Shown one piece after another: positions 1 to 11,885 of a DNA stretch of 64,000 nucleotides (positions are counted from its first letter, which is position 1; each line of letters opens with the position of its first letter). Position numbers and translations under genes: made by a program. The stretch comes from Brachionus manjavacas (lineage: Eukaryota; Rotifera; Eurotatoria; Ploima; Brachionidae), in the NCBI GenBank assembly GCA_019054805.1, contig JAHQIY010000016.1:682001-746000 (forward strand), in the 5' to 3' direction. The notes beneath the pieces were generated by a model. That model saw nothing but the letters and a program-made list of their open reading frames with translations, did no database searches and was not told the origin of the DNA.

Positions 1-339
1 ACATATAAGAAAAATTTAAAAGATTTTTTAAAGTCATATTCTGGGGTTTTGTATTAAATTTCACAGGATTTAATGGAATGCACTAATGATAAAAAATTAA
101 ATTATATAAAAAAAAAATTTAACTTAGAAATTTATTTTTAAAAATGTGAGAAAATTATTCTTCTAATTTTTTTAATATCTTTCCAAGTAATATTTTTTTT
201 AAAAAATTTTTTTAAAAAATAAATAAAAAAAAACTTAAAAAAGTAGTTTATTATTTTTAGATTTCTTTTTTTAGCTAAAATTTAAAATTTTTTTAAATAA
301 CTTTTGGAAAAATGAAGCTAAAAGCAAAAGATAAAAAGC

Positions 340-600
340 GACTTTGAAGATTGATACTAATCGTGAAAGTCTGCTAATGATGTCCAATATCTCTGCAAAA
401 TGCACTACGCTTGATTTTATTAAAATTTAATTTCTGCTTAACTCTGCAAAATTAGCAGACCTTGATATTTGATGTAACTTTGAATGCTGCACTATGTTGC
501 TTTCACAGAACTAATTTTGAAATTTTTAGAAAACACTCCTAAAACTCCTAAAACTTCATGATCTTATCAGTAAATTGAATTCCATCCCAGAAAAATCTCG
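340..600. repeat. Copy of a dispersed foldback repeat family
   Basis: This stretch resembles the foldback element at 54666-55222. Its right part (about 475-530, with CTTTGAATGCTGCA and TTTCACAGAA) matches 55115-55165. Its left part (about 388-435) matches 54774-54830 read in the opposite direction. No coding frame is seen. The match was made by eye, so the borders are rough. Confidence 0.5.
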
Positions 601-695
601 AGACCTAAAGTTGGAATTTGATCAAGATTTTTCAAATTGTCTTTGTTTTTGAGCTTAAATATTCAAAGCCTTATTTAAACAAAAAATTGTATTAC

Positions 696-1944
696 CATCG
701 TTGTAAGATCTGAAATAATGGGTACCAATTTCATGATCACATAGCGAAATTATGCCATCTTTTCTCAAAAATTGGTTCTCTTCTCCATCATTGATCCAAA
801 TAGAAAATTTCCTAGTCGATGGATCATTTTTGTTCAGCATGTAAGAAGTAATCCTTCCTGAACAAGTCAAACCTAAATTATAAATAAAATATTTGTATAA
901 TTAGTTAAAATATAAAATGTAGAAATGTTGTAGTTCTCTCAATAACTTCAACACCGACTGAAGCCAACCTGAATGTCTATAATTTCTCAGTGCAATACTA
1001 TGATCTCATGCGCTTAGCAAGTCGCTAGTATTTAACACTGTGTAAAACTAGACAAAGATCTCTTTTTTGATTACTATTGTTAGAATTATTATTTTGTATT
1101 ATTTTCTTTCTTTTCTTTATTATTTGTTTGGGCTAGAAGTGGCCATTTATTAATAAAGTTATTATTATTTAATTTATTTTCTTTATTATTTATGTTATAA
1201 CCGCGAACCATCAGATCCTAACAGATCCGGACAAGTTTACAATTATTTAAGGTTTATAACAGAAATATAAAAATTAATTTTTTATGTTATTAATTTTTAA
1301 AATAAAAAAATTCTAAAAATACCTGGTGCAAAGCTTATTGTCAGATCTCCACTTATTTTATTTTCACACAAGTATTTGCCGATCAGATCCACGCATTTAA
1401 TTGCGGTGACTTTTTGGCCAAAATTGACCTCGTAGTAGTTAATCAAATTGGGGTATTTGAATTTGACTGTATCAAGAATATTTTTAGCTTTAAAAAAATG
1501 CTCATAATTTGTCTTGCTATGTTTGTTTAAAATATTCTGCAGCGAACGCTCATCAGCCTTGAATTTAAAGACAGGAGGAATTTTGTGATCAATAAACTTT
1601 TTTTTGACTTCGTCTTGATTTGTGATATGTAGTGGTGGCATATGCTGAGCTGGAACACTGTTATACAATCTAATGGGAGTTTGATTTTTTAAATAGGTCT
1701 TTATTAGACTAGTGTCATCTATTAAGCGGTAGCTTTTAGATTTGAATAAACCCGAATTGGTTGAATCAGTGGAATCGTTGGAGCGAAGCTTAGATTCACT
1801 AGAGCTTCTCTTTAATTTTTGCTTTGCGGAGTTTTTTTTCTCCGATTTTCGTTTGAGGTTTAACTTTAGGTCTGATATTTCGGTTCTCACATTGCTTTCA
1901 AGCTTTACCAGAGACTCCTTACTAGCACCATCGATTTTGGTCAT
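696..1944 (-). CDS. MATCAP/KIAA0895-like zinc tyrosine carboxypeptidase, partial
   Basis: Two exons are visible, 1944-1323 and 872-696; the remaining 3' exons must lie left of the window. The family (DUF1704; MATCAP in vertebrates) removes the C-terminal tyrosine of alpha-tubulin. Exon 1 has a basic, Ser-rich N-terminus, then a helical region ending near KYLCENKISGDLTISFAPG. The splice (G|GTATTT to TTTAG|GT) joins this to LTCSGRIT, the family's usual block. Exon 2 carries the metalloprotease motif DHEIGTHYFRS, whose two His and Glu are the expected zinc ligands and catalytic base. A donor follows NDG at 696. The ATG at 1944 is chosen because a good acceptor (TTTGTTTTAG) lies about a dozen bases upstream. 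A coding upstream exon instead is possible. Confidence 0.8.
930..1170 (+). repeat. Possible retroposon tail in the MATCAP-like intron
   Basis: Within the intron of the MATCAP-like gene, about 930-1075 is richer in GC than its surroundings and has no useful frame. It is followed near 1130-1170 by a short A/T-rich tail with repeated TTA units and an AATAAAG-like string. This looks like the 3' end of a LINE or SINE, but no family is recognised. Confidence 0.3.
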
Positions 1945-2049
1945 TAATTTTCTGTCTAAAACAAATTTATATTCACATGACAAACATTTATTGGTAATTA
2001 GGTTTAAATTGGGAACAAAAAAACAAGCATGATTATATATGAAAATTTA

Positions 2050-2914
2050 TTTTATTTAAACAAGGTATTAGCCAACATCATTAGGAATTTCTAGTTGCCA
2101 TAGAACTTTGAATTTTTTCTATGGATTTGCACAATGAACTATATGAGGGGTTATTTTTAATCTACCAGCTTTTGGCTCATTATCAAAAAGTACATTTAAA
2201 ATATTTTTCTTATCATCATAACATCATACAAAAGCTAAACACAAATTAAGGAAATATTTTGATCCTAATCTTTAATTAGTTTTAATAATAATCTTTAAAA
2301 AAAGTATTTTGTTGGCTCTAGACTCGAGAAGAAAAATTGGCGTTTGAAACGAACTTTTATTAAATTGTTTAAAAAGGAAATTCACTTGATCTAATGTGAT
2401 TAGGCTAAAATAAAAATAAAATCTTGGGGAATTTTTTTATCGGAACTTAAAAATTGGAAGATGTTTGAACATTTTTTAAAATTTAAATGTGTTCGAGTAA
2501 ACAAGCAAAAAAAAGCATGTTTTGGATCCTTGGAAACTATCATTAGAGTAACAAATAGTTGACACATTTTGTAAAAAATCTGTTGTTAATGTTGAGCTTC
2601 CATTGCCAAAATATTGAGGTTAAATTCTTTATTTTTAGAGAAACCTGTAGAATAATAAAAATTTGAGCTAGTTGGTTATGCGTCTAAAAAATGGTATCAA
2701 GTGGGAAATTATTAAAAAAAAAAAGTCAAATTTTTTTTTATTTAGCAACCAAATCAGCAAACTTCAAATTTTCTAATTATTGATGTTTATTTAATGAAAA
2801 GCTTACGTAAGTTGATTAAATCCAAAATTTTGTTTTCAAATTAAAAAAACACACACACACACACACACATACAAGGTATCTTTTGATTTCATTAAATTCT
2901 TTTTTGAGTTGAGG
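2050..2914. other. Intergenic gap with CA microsatellite
   Basis: This lies between the 3' end of the ANKAR-like gene and the 5' side of the MATCAP-like gene. A CA dinucleotide run sits at about 2851-2869. I see no convincing exon. Confidence 0.6.
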
Positions 2915-5900
2915 CTAGATTTTAGCTCTTCTAGTTTTGTCCGTGTGAAATATCATCTCTTTTTTGGCAGCTTGGTCCATTTCTTTGAAATGCTTCCACT
3001 GCATCATCAGATCAGCATGCAGCTGTTCATTGAAAAAGGCCAGAATGTCCATTATTTGCGGATGTTCCCGGGCCATTCGAAGCAAAACTCTTCTAGCCTC
3101 GGCTTTTAAATTGGTAAAAAATCCAATTGTAATAGCGGCACAGCCCTTTTCCGTATTTCCCACCGAATGTATTTCATTTAGCTCTTGATTTTCGATCAGC
3201 GAATAAACTAAAATTTCAATAACATCAATGCTCAACAAGGACTCAATCAAACAATCATTGTAGCTTGCCAATCTCCCAATAAAGTCACAAGCAATTGATC
3301 TCAAATACGTGTTGTCACTTTTGGGCACAGTGTTTGCCAAAATTTGCATTCCTATCGCTCTGGGATCTTGATCTGCATCAGTAATTAAATTGTGCAATGC
3401 GGTGACAAAAAATCCATACAGACACTTGAGTCTTTGACATTCAAAGTAAAGCTCTTTATTCCTAAGATAACTTTTCTCCATACATTGGTCAAGATTTCGC
3501 AATATTTGCGCAAAAACATGCCATCTTATCCTTCCATTAGTCATTATTATTTTTCTTAAAAAATCATCATTTTTGAAGCTAAAGGTGCATATGGCCAGGC
3601 CACTGGTTATTTGCGTATCAAGAATTTCTATTTTTTGTGCCGAATTTTCCATATCCATTGAGACGCCTTCTATCAACAAAGAAATCAATTCTTGGACAAA
3701 TCTTTCCATTTTTGTGCCCAACAAAACCTTTAATGATTTTCTATTGTTCGAATTGGTAAAACACAGCGCTGCCAAGCTATTAAAAGCTTCGCTTTTGAGT
3801 CTATTGGTTGTGTTTTTTCTGGACAATACATCTACAATTTGGCTAATTGCGCCAAGTTTTTCCAGTTGAGATTGATTTCTGGTTGAACAGTGATAACCTA
3901 TAGAGACACACATGGCTGATATGGTGCGGAGACATGCGAACAAAACAGAGTTATTTTGTGTTTTTAATATTCTGATCAAAGCTGAGGCAGCATGTACTTG
4001 GGCCAAATCGTCCTGGGTATACACAAGTCTGTTCGAGTCTGTTTCTCTGTAAGGTGGCGAGTTGGAAATGCAGGTCAAAGCTTCTAGACAAATCAAAATC
4101 AATTGTTCATTTGAGTCGAAGAGAGTATCGACAAATTTTTGCGCACCTACAGCCCTGTAGATGATACTTTTGCGATCAAAACAGTCCTGGTAGTTTTTTT
4201 CGCCAGTCAAAGACCAAAGACACAGCAAAGCCGATGTGCGGATAGAAATATGGGAGCTTTTTCGCAAAAAATTGCGAAAATTGTTCACCAATGCCGAGCT
4301 GAATGCACTGTCGATGTGGATGAGACGGTTTTGCATGACTTGGTCATCATCCGTCAAATAGCGAATGAATCCTAGCACTTGCAGTTGATATTCTCTATCT
4401 ATAAATGTAATTGCATCAAGATATGAAATTAAAAATTTTATAAATCTAACTGTGCTAAGCACCCAAATGTTTATCTCTTCTTTTTGGGTATAATTGGCCT
4501 TGGTAAAATAGTAAACATTCGAGGGAAATATAAACTTTTTTTTAAGATCATCATTGTGATAGAATACTTTGCCAATGCACTCAATAATGGTCATTTTTAA
4601 ATTTTTTACCAACAAAGGAGTAATAATATCAATTACTTTGTTGATATAATTCAATTTGGAGCTGCTAGTTCCTTCGTTTGAAAGTATTGAATTTAAAATA
4701 GATTGGGTGTCTTCATTCACAATTGAATTTTGAACATTGGAACCGCTAGACTGGTCTGAATATTCATTAAATGACAACAATGAGCTATCTGATGAGAAAT
4801 AATTTAATTTGTAAATTTCATTTTTTCTATTCGAATTTTTCCTAGTTAATAAACTCACTTGGTTCCAAAAATTCAGTATCAACTCGAATAAATTGTTGGA
4901 TTGAATAATTTTTTTATTAGTTTTACTAAAATGAGCCAAATTGCCCAAACAGGACAAATAAGCTCCAATGAACTGCTCAAAGATTAGGCCACTTTCAGCC
5001 TTGTTCACAATTCCGGCCAGTTCTCCATAAATTGTTTCTTCACTATTCATTAGCTCTACATATCTGCTAAAATTGGTATAGTCAAACAAAACTTTGATAT
5101 ATTCTATTATTATTTGGTTAAAAGCGTTTTTATTTATTAACGTCAAACAATCTTCATGCTTGCACAGAGCATCGAGTGCTTGACCAATTGAGGCATAGTC
5201 GAGCCAAGTTGATCTAGGCTCACTATTCAGATCAAAAGTTTCCCTTGATTCTTCAAAATCATCAAAAGAATCATCCAGAAAAGTTTGCTTATTTTGTCTG
5301 CGCAAAATTCCCAAACAATAGCATAAAGTGTTCCTGAGATTTTTTTTATGATTATCAATAAAGTTGATTATATATTTGAGACCATGGGAGCTTAAAAATT
5401 GAGTTCTAATGGCACCATTTTCTGCTATATTTACCAAAGTAAGCATACAACTTGCTATTGCATCTTCATTGGTTTCGTTTAGACTCAAAAAAGTTGCCAA
5501 AGATGAACCAAAGTCAGCTAGATTGAAAAGTCTGTACGAAATTATTTTATCTTTTTCAAATAGATAGACCAGTCTACTTTCGTGTGTTTCTGGCTTAAAT
5601 TTTGAGAGTCTTTTAATGACAATTGAGTATCCACGGGATAAAGTTTCAACTGTTCTGCCAATTGAGGCTCTAGTTTGATTGTCAAACTTGGTGCATGACA
5701 ACAAATTTTTTATTCGGATCGCTATGTCCGGAATAAAGTCATACATGTAAACAAGCATATCAATATTCTGTCTGATACAGGCTACTTCGATTATTCCATG
5801 GCTTGATTCTTGGAATTTTAGTTGAGCATTGAAATTAGCGCCATTTTTAACCAAAAGTTCAACCACTTCTAGATGACCCCCCAGTGCTGCAATCATAATC

Positions 5901-6030
5901 GGAGTTGTTTCATAATCATCGATAGTTTGCTGTTCGATTAAATTTTTCCCTGTTTCTCGGGCATAATCCAAAAACCGGGTTATGGCATTTGTGTAGCCTT
6001 TGTAACAAGCCTCGTGCAATGCTGACCATC
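2915..6030 (-). CDS. ANKAR-like ankyrin and armadillo repeat protein
   Basis: One long open exon codes for about 1,040 residues and ends at TAA in 2915. The N-terminal part has ankyrin repeats (WSALHEACYKGY, then TTPIMIAALGGHLEVVELLV with NGANFNA). The rest is alpha-helical with armadillo-type repeats (for example ALLCLWSLTGEKN, AFNSLAALCF, ALICLEALTCIS). This order and length fit ANKAR, a little-studied cilium- and testis-associated protein; function is not shown by the sequence. A clear acceptor (TTATCTCAAG|GA) stands just before GWSALHEA, so the exon probably starts at 6030 in mid-codon. An earlier coding exon is then expected, but I could not find one in 6083-8300. Starting at the in-frame ATG at 6082 is the alternative. 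The C-terminus is short and basic (KTRRAKI). Confidence 0.8.
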
Positions 6031-6082
6031 CTTGAGATAAAAAAAATTTACTCAAAAATCTAAATGTAAATATTTTATTCAA

Positions 6083-8304
6083 GTTTTTGTACCATATATA
6101 TTATACTCTTCCATTTTTATTTAAAGTTAAAACTAAATTTTTTTCCATCATCGTTTTATTTTAGGATTTATAAAATTTAATATATTCCAGAAATCTATAA
6201 GGTATCCGAATTTATAATCCCTGTCATTGTCACAGTGAATCCGGCTACTGGAATAAGTCTAATGGATTTTATTTAATTAAAAAAATTACAGGTAACTTAG
6301 TCAATAAAATTAAAGAAGCTTCTTAAAGGCTTCTATTTGTATTGCTTAGCAATATAATTTCTACTTGATTTCGAGGAAAACCTTAATTGAAAAATTCTAA
6401 GTTGATAAAATCGAAAATTAAAACTAGATAATGATATTTTTATTAAACTTTAATTTATTAAGAATCTGATCTTAATATTAATCAGAATCATTGATTTAAA
6501 ATAAAATTTAACTTTTACGTTTAGAATTGATTTATTCAATCATTTATAAAAAAATAGTAAATATTAAGATTTTAATAAATGGTAAATGTTAGTGGCAAAT
6601 TTGTAACTAATAGTTTATTACTCTAATTTATAATTAAAAAAGTTTGATTTATAATTTATTTATGAGCATCGATCACAAATTTAACTCAAGGAAAATTTAT
6701 ATTTCTTGAACACCGGTCGCTTAATTTTAACCCAAAATTTTGTTGTGAAAATTTTATTTTATATTCAGGATCAAAAGGAAAATTGCCTGAATTTTTTCAA
6801 AATAAAATAAGGGAATAAAAGTTCAAAAAATATTTAAAATTTTGATACTAAAAATTATTTATAACAGTAGATTTTTAGGTTTTTTATAACAATTACATTT
6901 TTATTCATTTGTTTTAAAATTTTTCCTATAAAATGAGCTAAAATAGATCCAAATAAATTCATTGTCAAAAAATTTGAAAGCAAAACTAAAAAATTTTTTT
7001 TGATCATTTTTTTAGATAAATATTCTTTGCAAAATTTTTTGTTTATTCGAAATTACTCTTTTACTGAACTCTCTGTATTTTTATTAGATGGAAATTTTTT
7101 TCATTAAATTTTTTTTTTATTGCACAGTAATTTCAGATTTAATGAACAATCTACGTAAATTTAAAGTTGTACATTATTTATCTTCATATCTAAATCGAGT
7201 CTTAGCTCTTTCAGATTTAAAATAAATGAAAAAATGAGATTTTACAACACATAATTCACATAATTCATAAACGATGAGATAATGCAGAGTTGGTCCAAAA
7301 TGCGTAATTGGCATAACCAATTATTGAAAATTATTTTCTAAAAATGAGTATTTTTCAAAAAATTTATCAAAAATAATTTTTTTTAATTTAATTGCTTTCG
7401 TCCTATCTTATATATAATCCTTAAATCTTTTTATTTAATAATCAATCTTTTTTTTCTTGAACAGTCAAACATTCTTTGTATTTTTTTAAATGTAAATATT
7501 AAACTTAAAAAGCTTTGAGAAATATAACTAAAAAACTGAGAAGTTTTACATTTTACAAAGATCAATTTAAGAAAATTTATGAAAAAAAGATAAATCAAAT
7601 CTTTAGAATGCTATATTTTTTGGTAGAAAAAAGTTAGAAAAAAAATTAAAGATCTTTTAATTTCATAATTAAAACAAGTTTTAAAAAAATTTTTAAATTC
7701 AAATTTTTTCTTTTTTCTGTCAAAATAATTCTCTATTTTGATACTTAGTTTAATTTTTATGGCCTTTATTTTACCATATTTTGATTATTGCTTTAGTCTC
7801 CTATGCTATAAGTTAGCTAAAAGTTATTACATCTCTATCTTTAAACTGATTTAGACTTTTAAAAAGCTTTTTTAAATTTCAAATGGGAACAAACTGAATT
7901 TTTGACATCGAGGCTTTTTAAAATTATTCAGAGTTGTTTAAAAGTCACAAGTCTCAAGTCAAGTCCAAGTCCGGACTTTAAATTTTTGAATATTGCGAAG
8001 ACATTAATGCTAAAATTGCAAGAAAATTCTGTATCTGGCAAATCTATTGCATTAGATAACCCAAGAGTATAAAATTTTTTTGATATGAAGCCTTATCTAG
8101 CAAATTTAAAGAAAAAAGTCCGATCTTGGACTTTTTTTTGGGACTTAAAAACAGCTCTGAAAATATTTAAAATTTTTTTTAACAGTTAAAAATCTTTTTT
8201 CCATCAAATCAACTAAATAAAAGCCTCTCGAATTTTTAGAAGATTTTGAGTCAGTTTTAAAATTATTTATTAATAAATTTCAAAAAAAAAAATACTTCTC
8301 GAAA
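6083..8304. other. AT-rich gap, possible first exon(s) of ANKAR-like gene
   Basis: This is about 2.2 kb, mostly A/T tracts. A small island of normal base composition at about 6176-6276 is open on the plus strand for roughly 30 codons (with IIPVIVTVNPATG), without a recognisable match. Near 7935-8000 and 8115-8135 there are short runs based on AAGTCCAAGTCC, similar to 41150-41205. Confidence 0.5.
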
Positions 8305-9330
8305 TCAAATATAATTTGAATAGACAAAGTTTTCAAATATATTTGGCTGTGTTATCGGACTTATAAAATAAAAAAAAGAAAATAATCCAAAAAAGTACAT
8401 TATAACAATAAAAATTCTTGTCTTTCCATTTAACTCATTAATAAGGGCGTCAAAGTCCGGAAAACCCATTAGATTGCAAAATGAATGGGCCACGAACGAC
8501 GCAAAAAAGCTGCCAGTTCTCAAAAATAAATACGATGAATAGACACCAAAACTGTAGGTATAGCCAAATTGGAAGAAGTGTCGCATTATCAAAAATTTAA
8601 GACTCAATTCTTTGGCTTTGTAACCTTCGTATATGTGATGTAAATGAGCCGTGCCAAAAAATAAAGGTGTTATTAGAACGCTTTTTGACCATGTCATGTG
8701 CCCGACCAATAATGGAAGCATACAGCTACGAAAAACGAATTCCTCAGTTAGAGTACTCACTACATAGTTTCTTAAAAAATTCAAATCAAAAAATAAGTAT
8801 TTTAGACTAACTAATTTAAAATTTCTAACAAGTGAAGCAAAATTTTTTTTTAAAAAGTTTATAAAGTTCTTTAAAGAATTTAATTCATCAGTTGTCTTAA
8901 ATTTATATGATGCATTGGATTTTGTGGTATTTTCAAAATGTAAATCAGACAAATATTCGTGATATTCGATGAGTAAATTTTGGAATACAGGTCCTAAGAA
9001 CAAAAGTGTAGTCAGTCCAAGTGAAACCAGAATGGAAAAAAGCAGGTTAATCAAATCAAAGCGTAGACCAGTCCATTCGTGTATAGTGTAGCCATTTGTA
9101 TCACTGCTGGTCGTGGAAATCTCATAAAGAATTATAAAACTAATTACAGATGACAATATAACGCTGATAAAGCGACGTTTGATTACAGCTGGTTCGTTTC
9201 GTTTATAGCGATTTTCTCGGCTCCATAAATAGAGGCTAATCACGTAGAAAGAAGCCAAAAATAGACAGACTAGACAACTTGAAGTTAAACTTAAATCTTG
9301 GAAATTTATTTTTTCTTTAAAAAAAAACAT
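8305..9330 (-). CDS. RCE1: RCE1-type CAAX prenyl protease 2
   Basis: A single exon codes for 341 residues (human RCE1 has 329). RCE1 is an endoplasmic-reticulum membrane protease that removes the last three residues of farnesylated or geranylgeranylated CAAX proteins such as Ras. The family signature is clear: LRNYVVSTLTEEFVFR with the catalytic Glu pair, then FFGTAHLHH with a catalytic His. RTGSFFASFVAHSFCNLMGFP follows with the second essential His and Asn. Several hydrophobic segments flank these. The start is the ATG at 9330; the frame stays open upstream, but only through the end of mRpS24. The gene begins 59 bases after the mRpS24 stop on the same strand, which suggests a shared transcript or trans-spliced unit. 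Confidence 0.9.
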   Translation of the reverse strand: MFFFKEKINFQDLSLTSSCLVCLFLASFYVISLYLWSRENRYKRNEPAVIKRRFISVILSSVISFIILYEISTTSSDTNGYTIHEWTGLRFDLINLLFSILVSLGLTTLLFLGPVFQNLLIEYHEYLSDLHFENTTKSNASYKFKTTDELNSLKNFINFLKKNFASLVRNFKLVSLKYLFFDLNFLRNYVVSTLTEEFVFRSCMLPLLVGHMTWSKSVLITPLFFGTAHLHHIYEGYKAKELSLKFLIMRHFFQFGYTYSFGVYSSYLFLRTGSFFASFVAHSFCNLMGFPDFDALINELNGKTRIFIVIMYFFGLFSFFYFISPITQPNIFENFVYSNYI

Positions 9331-9389
9331 TTTTTGTTGAATAAAAATAAATAGTTGAAGCTTTTTTTTCTTTTTAATTTTAGATATGT

Positions 9390-11190
9390 CTACCAAGTTC
9401 TAAAAACAAGATCATTCTTATTGTAAATGGTTTGCACTTGGATCTTAACAACACACTTGAGCCAGCTTGAGAGGAGTTCTTCGGCGTAGCCGACTAGAAA
9501 ATAAACTTTTTGAGAATAATTTTGTTTTGGCAGTTTAACTAGAAATCCAATGTTAATTGTGTTGAATCTTCGCTTTATTAATATTTCCGATGCGAATAAA
9601 CCGTGAAATGTTCCGAATAAAAATTTTCGGATCAATGTGTCTTCGGCTGCACTCTCTGCTGGTCGTTTCCCATTCAAAAGATTGGCTAAATTAAATGTTT
9701 TAAATTTTTTTTGAGATAAATTTTAAAAAATTTTCAAAATCTCTAATGGAAACCGATTTTTGAACAAATTTTTCTAGTTACTTTATAAAGTTTACTTTAA
9801 TCAATAAAAAATTATAATTTTTTCATTATAAGAGTTAATATTCTTTTAAATAAAGTTATTTTTTTCAGTTATAAATTTGATTTCAAAATGCAATTAAGGG
9901 TTTATAAAAAATGTGATAAATTTCAAAATGATAAACAATTTTTGAACTTTTTGAACATGAAAATATAATACATGATCGCTTTTAGACAAATAAAAATCAA
10001 AAAGTCATTTAATTATTTATTTTTTAAATATCTTTATCATTTATTTTAATTTATCATTGAATTTCAATTGCAAGTTTATCCTATTAGCCTAAATTTCAGT
10101 ATCTGTATCTTCGCATAGATATTATCTGTGTTTTTAATTAAAAAATCAGTTCCATTTTAATATCTATGCGAACAACGATAAACATTGATATTTTTTAAAT
10201 TGTATTAAACATACATCAATATCAATGGAATATATTCTTTTTACATCATGTTTTTAAAAATAAAATTCACAAAAAAAAATAGATCTATCTATTTTATAAT
10301 TGTTAAAAAGAATGGTATACACCTGGATTGAATAATATAACCCGAAACGAATCAAGAATAATCTTATTGACTTTTCCTTTATCAATAAAAAATATTTATC
10401 TTTTATTTAATTTTTTTGTGAATTTTGATTTTTAAATATCAAATAAAAAGAAGATTTTTTAATTAAATTTTCACTAAAATTACAAAAAAATTTTTTTTTC
10501 AAACATTTCATCCATGCTCGAATTCATATAATCTATGTAAGCATACACATTGATGTATATTTAATAGAATTAAAAAAAAATCTTTATAAAAAAATAAATT
10601 TATATCTTCTTAAATATTTTTAAATCTCTAATTTTCATGTTAAATGAAGAGAATTTTTGCAAAATTTAAATTTTTCATATTTCAAAAATTTAATATTGCA
10701 AGAATATACAAAAGTTACAATGATTTGTTTAATTAATTTTAATGTTTAAAAATGCAATGTTACTACAAATGATGAATCAAAGCTTTTGATCAAATAAAGA
10801 TTAAAAAACCCTTAAAGCATTGAAATTTTTAAGAGTAATTAAAATTTTTAAATTTTCTTTTTCAATTAGTTCAGTTCAATTATTCAGAGCATGTTTTTAA
10901 TCAAATTTTTTATACTTACAAGTGTTCCACGAGTTCCAACTTTTAGTAACACCAATTTTCTCAGCAAATTGACTCTGTTCGTAATTGAGCAGTATTGAAT
11001 GATCAGTGGTTTTCTTGGGACGCGTAGCTCGTCTATACTTTACTAGCTTGCTGTTTAAATTAAAAGTATAATTGGTACGTATCGTACTATTGATTAAAAT
11101 TGGCTGCTTCAGAAAAGCATGGCTTATTTCGGTTTTGGGCCTAAAGAGCAAAGAACTCGGAATTTTACTGATTTTTAATAGTGTATTCAT
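9390..11190 (-). CDS. MRPS24: Mitochondrial ribosomal protein S24 (uS3m)
   Basis: Two exons, 11190-10920 and 9685-9390, give 188 residues. The junction (ACT T|GTAAGT to TTTAG|CC) restores the family block SWNSWNTSNL. The protein belongs to the small subunit of the mitochondrial ribosome. Exon 1 has a basic mitochondrial presequence and then LLNYEQSQFAEKIGVTKSWN. Exon 2 has DTLIRKFLFGTFHGLFASEI and YFLVGYAEELLSSWLKC, all matching animal mRpS24 in order. The intron of about 1.23 kb is A/T-rich. An acceptor-like TTAATTTTTTAG ends 8 bases before the ATG. The ATG lies 75 bases after the GTF3C6 stop. Confidence 0.92.
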
Positions 11191-11265
11191 TATTATACTA
11201 AAAAATTAATTTAAAAAATCCTAACAGTCTAAATTAATTTCCTTAGTTTATAAAAACACTCACGT

Positions 11266-11631
11266 CTAGTTTTGCTTCTCTTCCACAAATAAACGCGTTA
11301 GAACAAGCTTTTTAAATGATTTCCCAAAGTATTCGTGCTCAGTTTTTTGTTGCTGGGATTTTTTCTCTTCGAAATACAAAAAAGTTCCAATATTGTTAAG
11401 ATATTCTCCTTGATAAAGTCTATTTCCTATTTGAATTATTGGATTCGGCTTTGTGATCTCTATTGACTTAAACTGATTACTAAATTTTTCGCAATATTTT
11501 GCGTCGTCTAAATCTGTAAATTGAATGAGAACTAAATTTTCTTGTTCTATCTCTTCTTCCTCTGAGTCAACAACTTCCTGGTTATTTTCCTTTATTTCGT
11601 TTTCTAAATTTTGATTCAAATTTTGGTTCAT
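11266..11631 (-). CDS. GTF3C6: General transcription factor IIIC subunit 6 (TFIIIC35-like)
   Basis: An intronless frame of 121 residues starts at the ATG in 11631. It matches the small TFIIIC subunit GTF3C6/Tau55-type fold: an acidic N-terminal tail (VDSEEEEIEQE), then LVLIQFTDLDDAKYCEKF. IQIGNRLYQGEYLNNIGTFL and FKKLVLTRLFVEEK follow. In human GTF3C6 the same blocks appear in the same order. TFIIIC binds internal promoters of tRNA genes for RNA polymerase III. This is the first gene of the three-gene minus-strand group continued by mRpS24 and RCE1. Confidence 0.88.
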   Translation of the reverse strand: MNQNLNQNLENEIKENNQEVVDSEEEEIEQENLVLIQFTDLDDAKYCEKFSNQFKSIEITKPNPIIQIGNRLYQGEYLNNIGTFLYFEEKKSQQQKTEHEYFGKSFKKLVLTRLFVEEKQN

Positions 11632-11885
11632 TTAAAAACTTACAAAACACAGTTTATAAATTCAAGCATACATTTTTGAGCGTTGTTTTATGTTTTATAC
11701 CATTTTAATAACAAAATTTCAAATAATTTTTTCAATTCAATTTGCTCTCAAATTTGTCTTTATTATTTTTGAATTGAAACAAAATGGATAAAATTTTAAA
11801 ATAAATTATTATTCTTTTATTGAAAAAAAATGTATAATTAAGAAATTTCAGTTGTATTCAAAATGATTTTGTTCAATACAACAAG

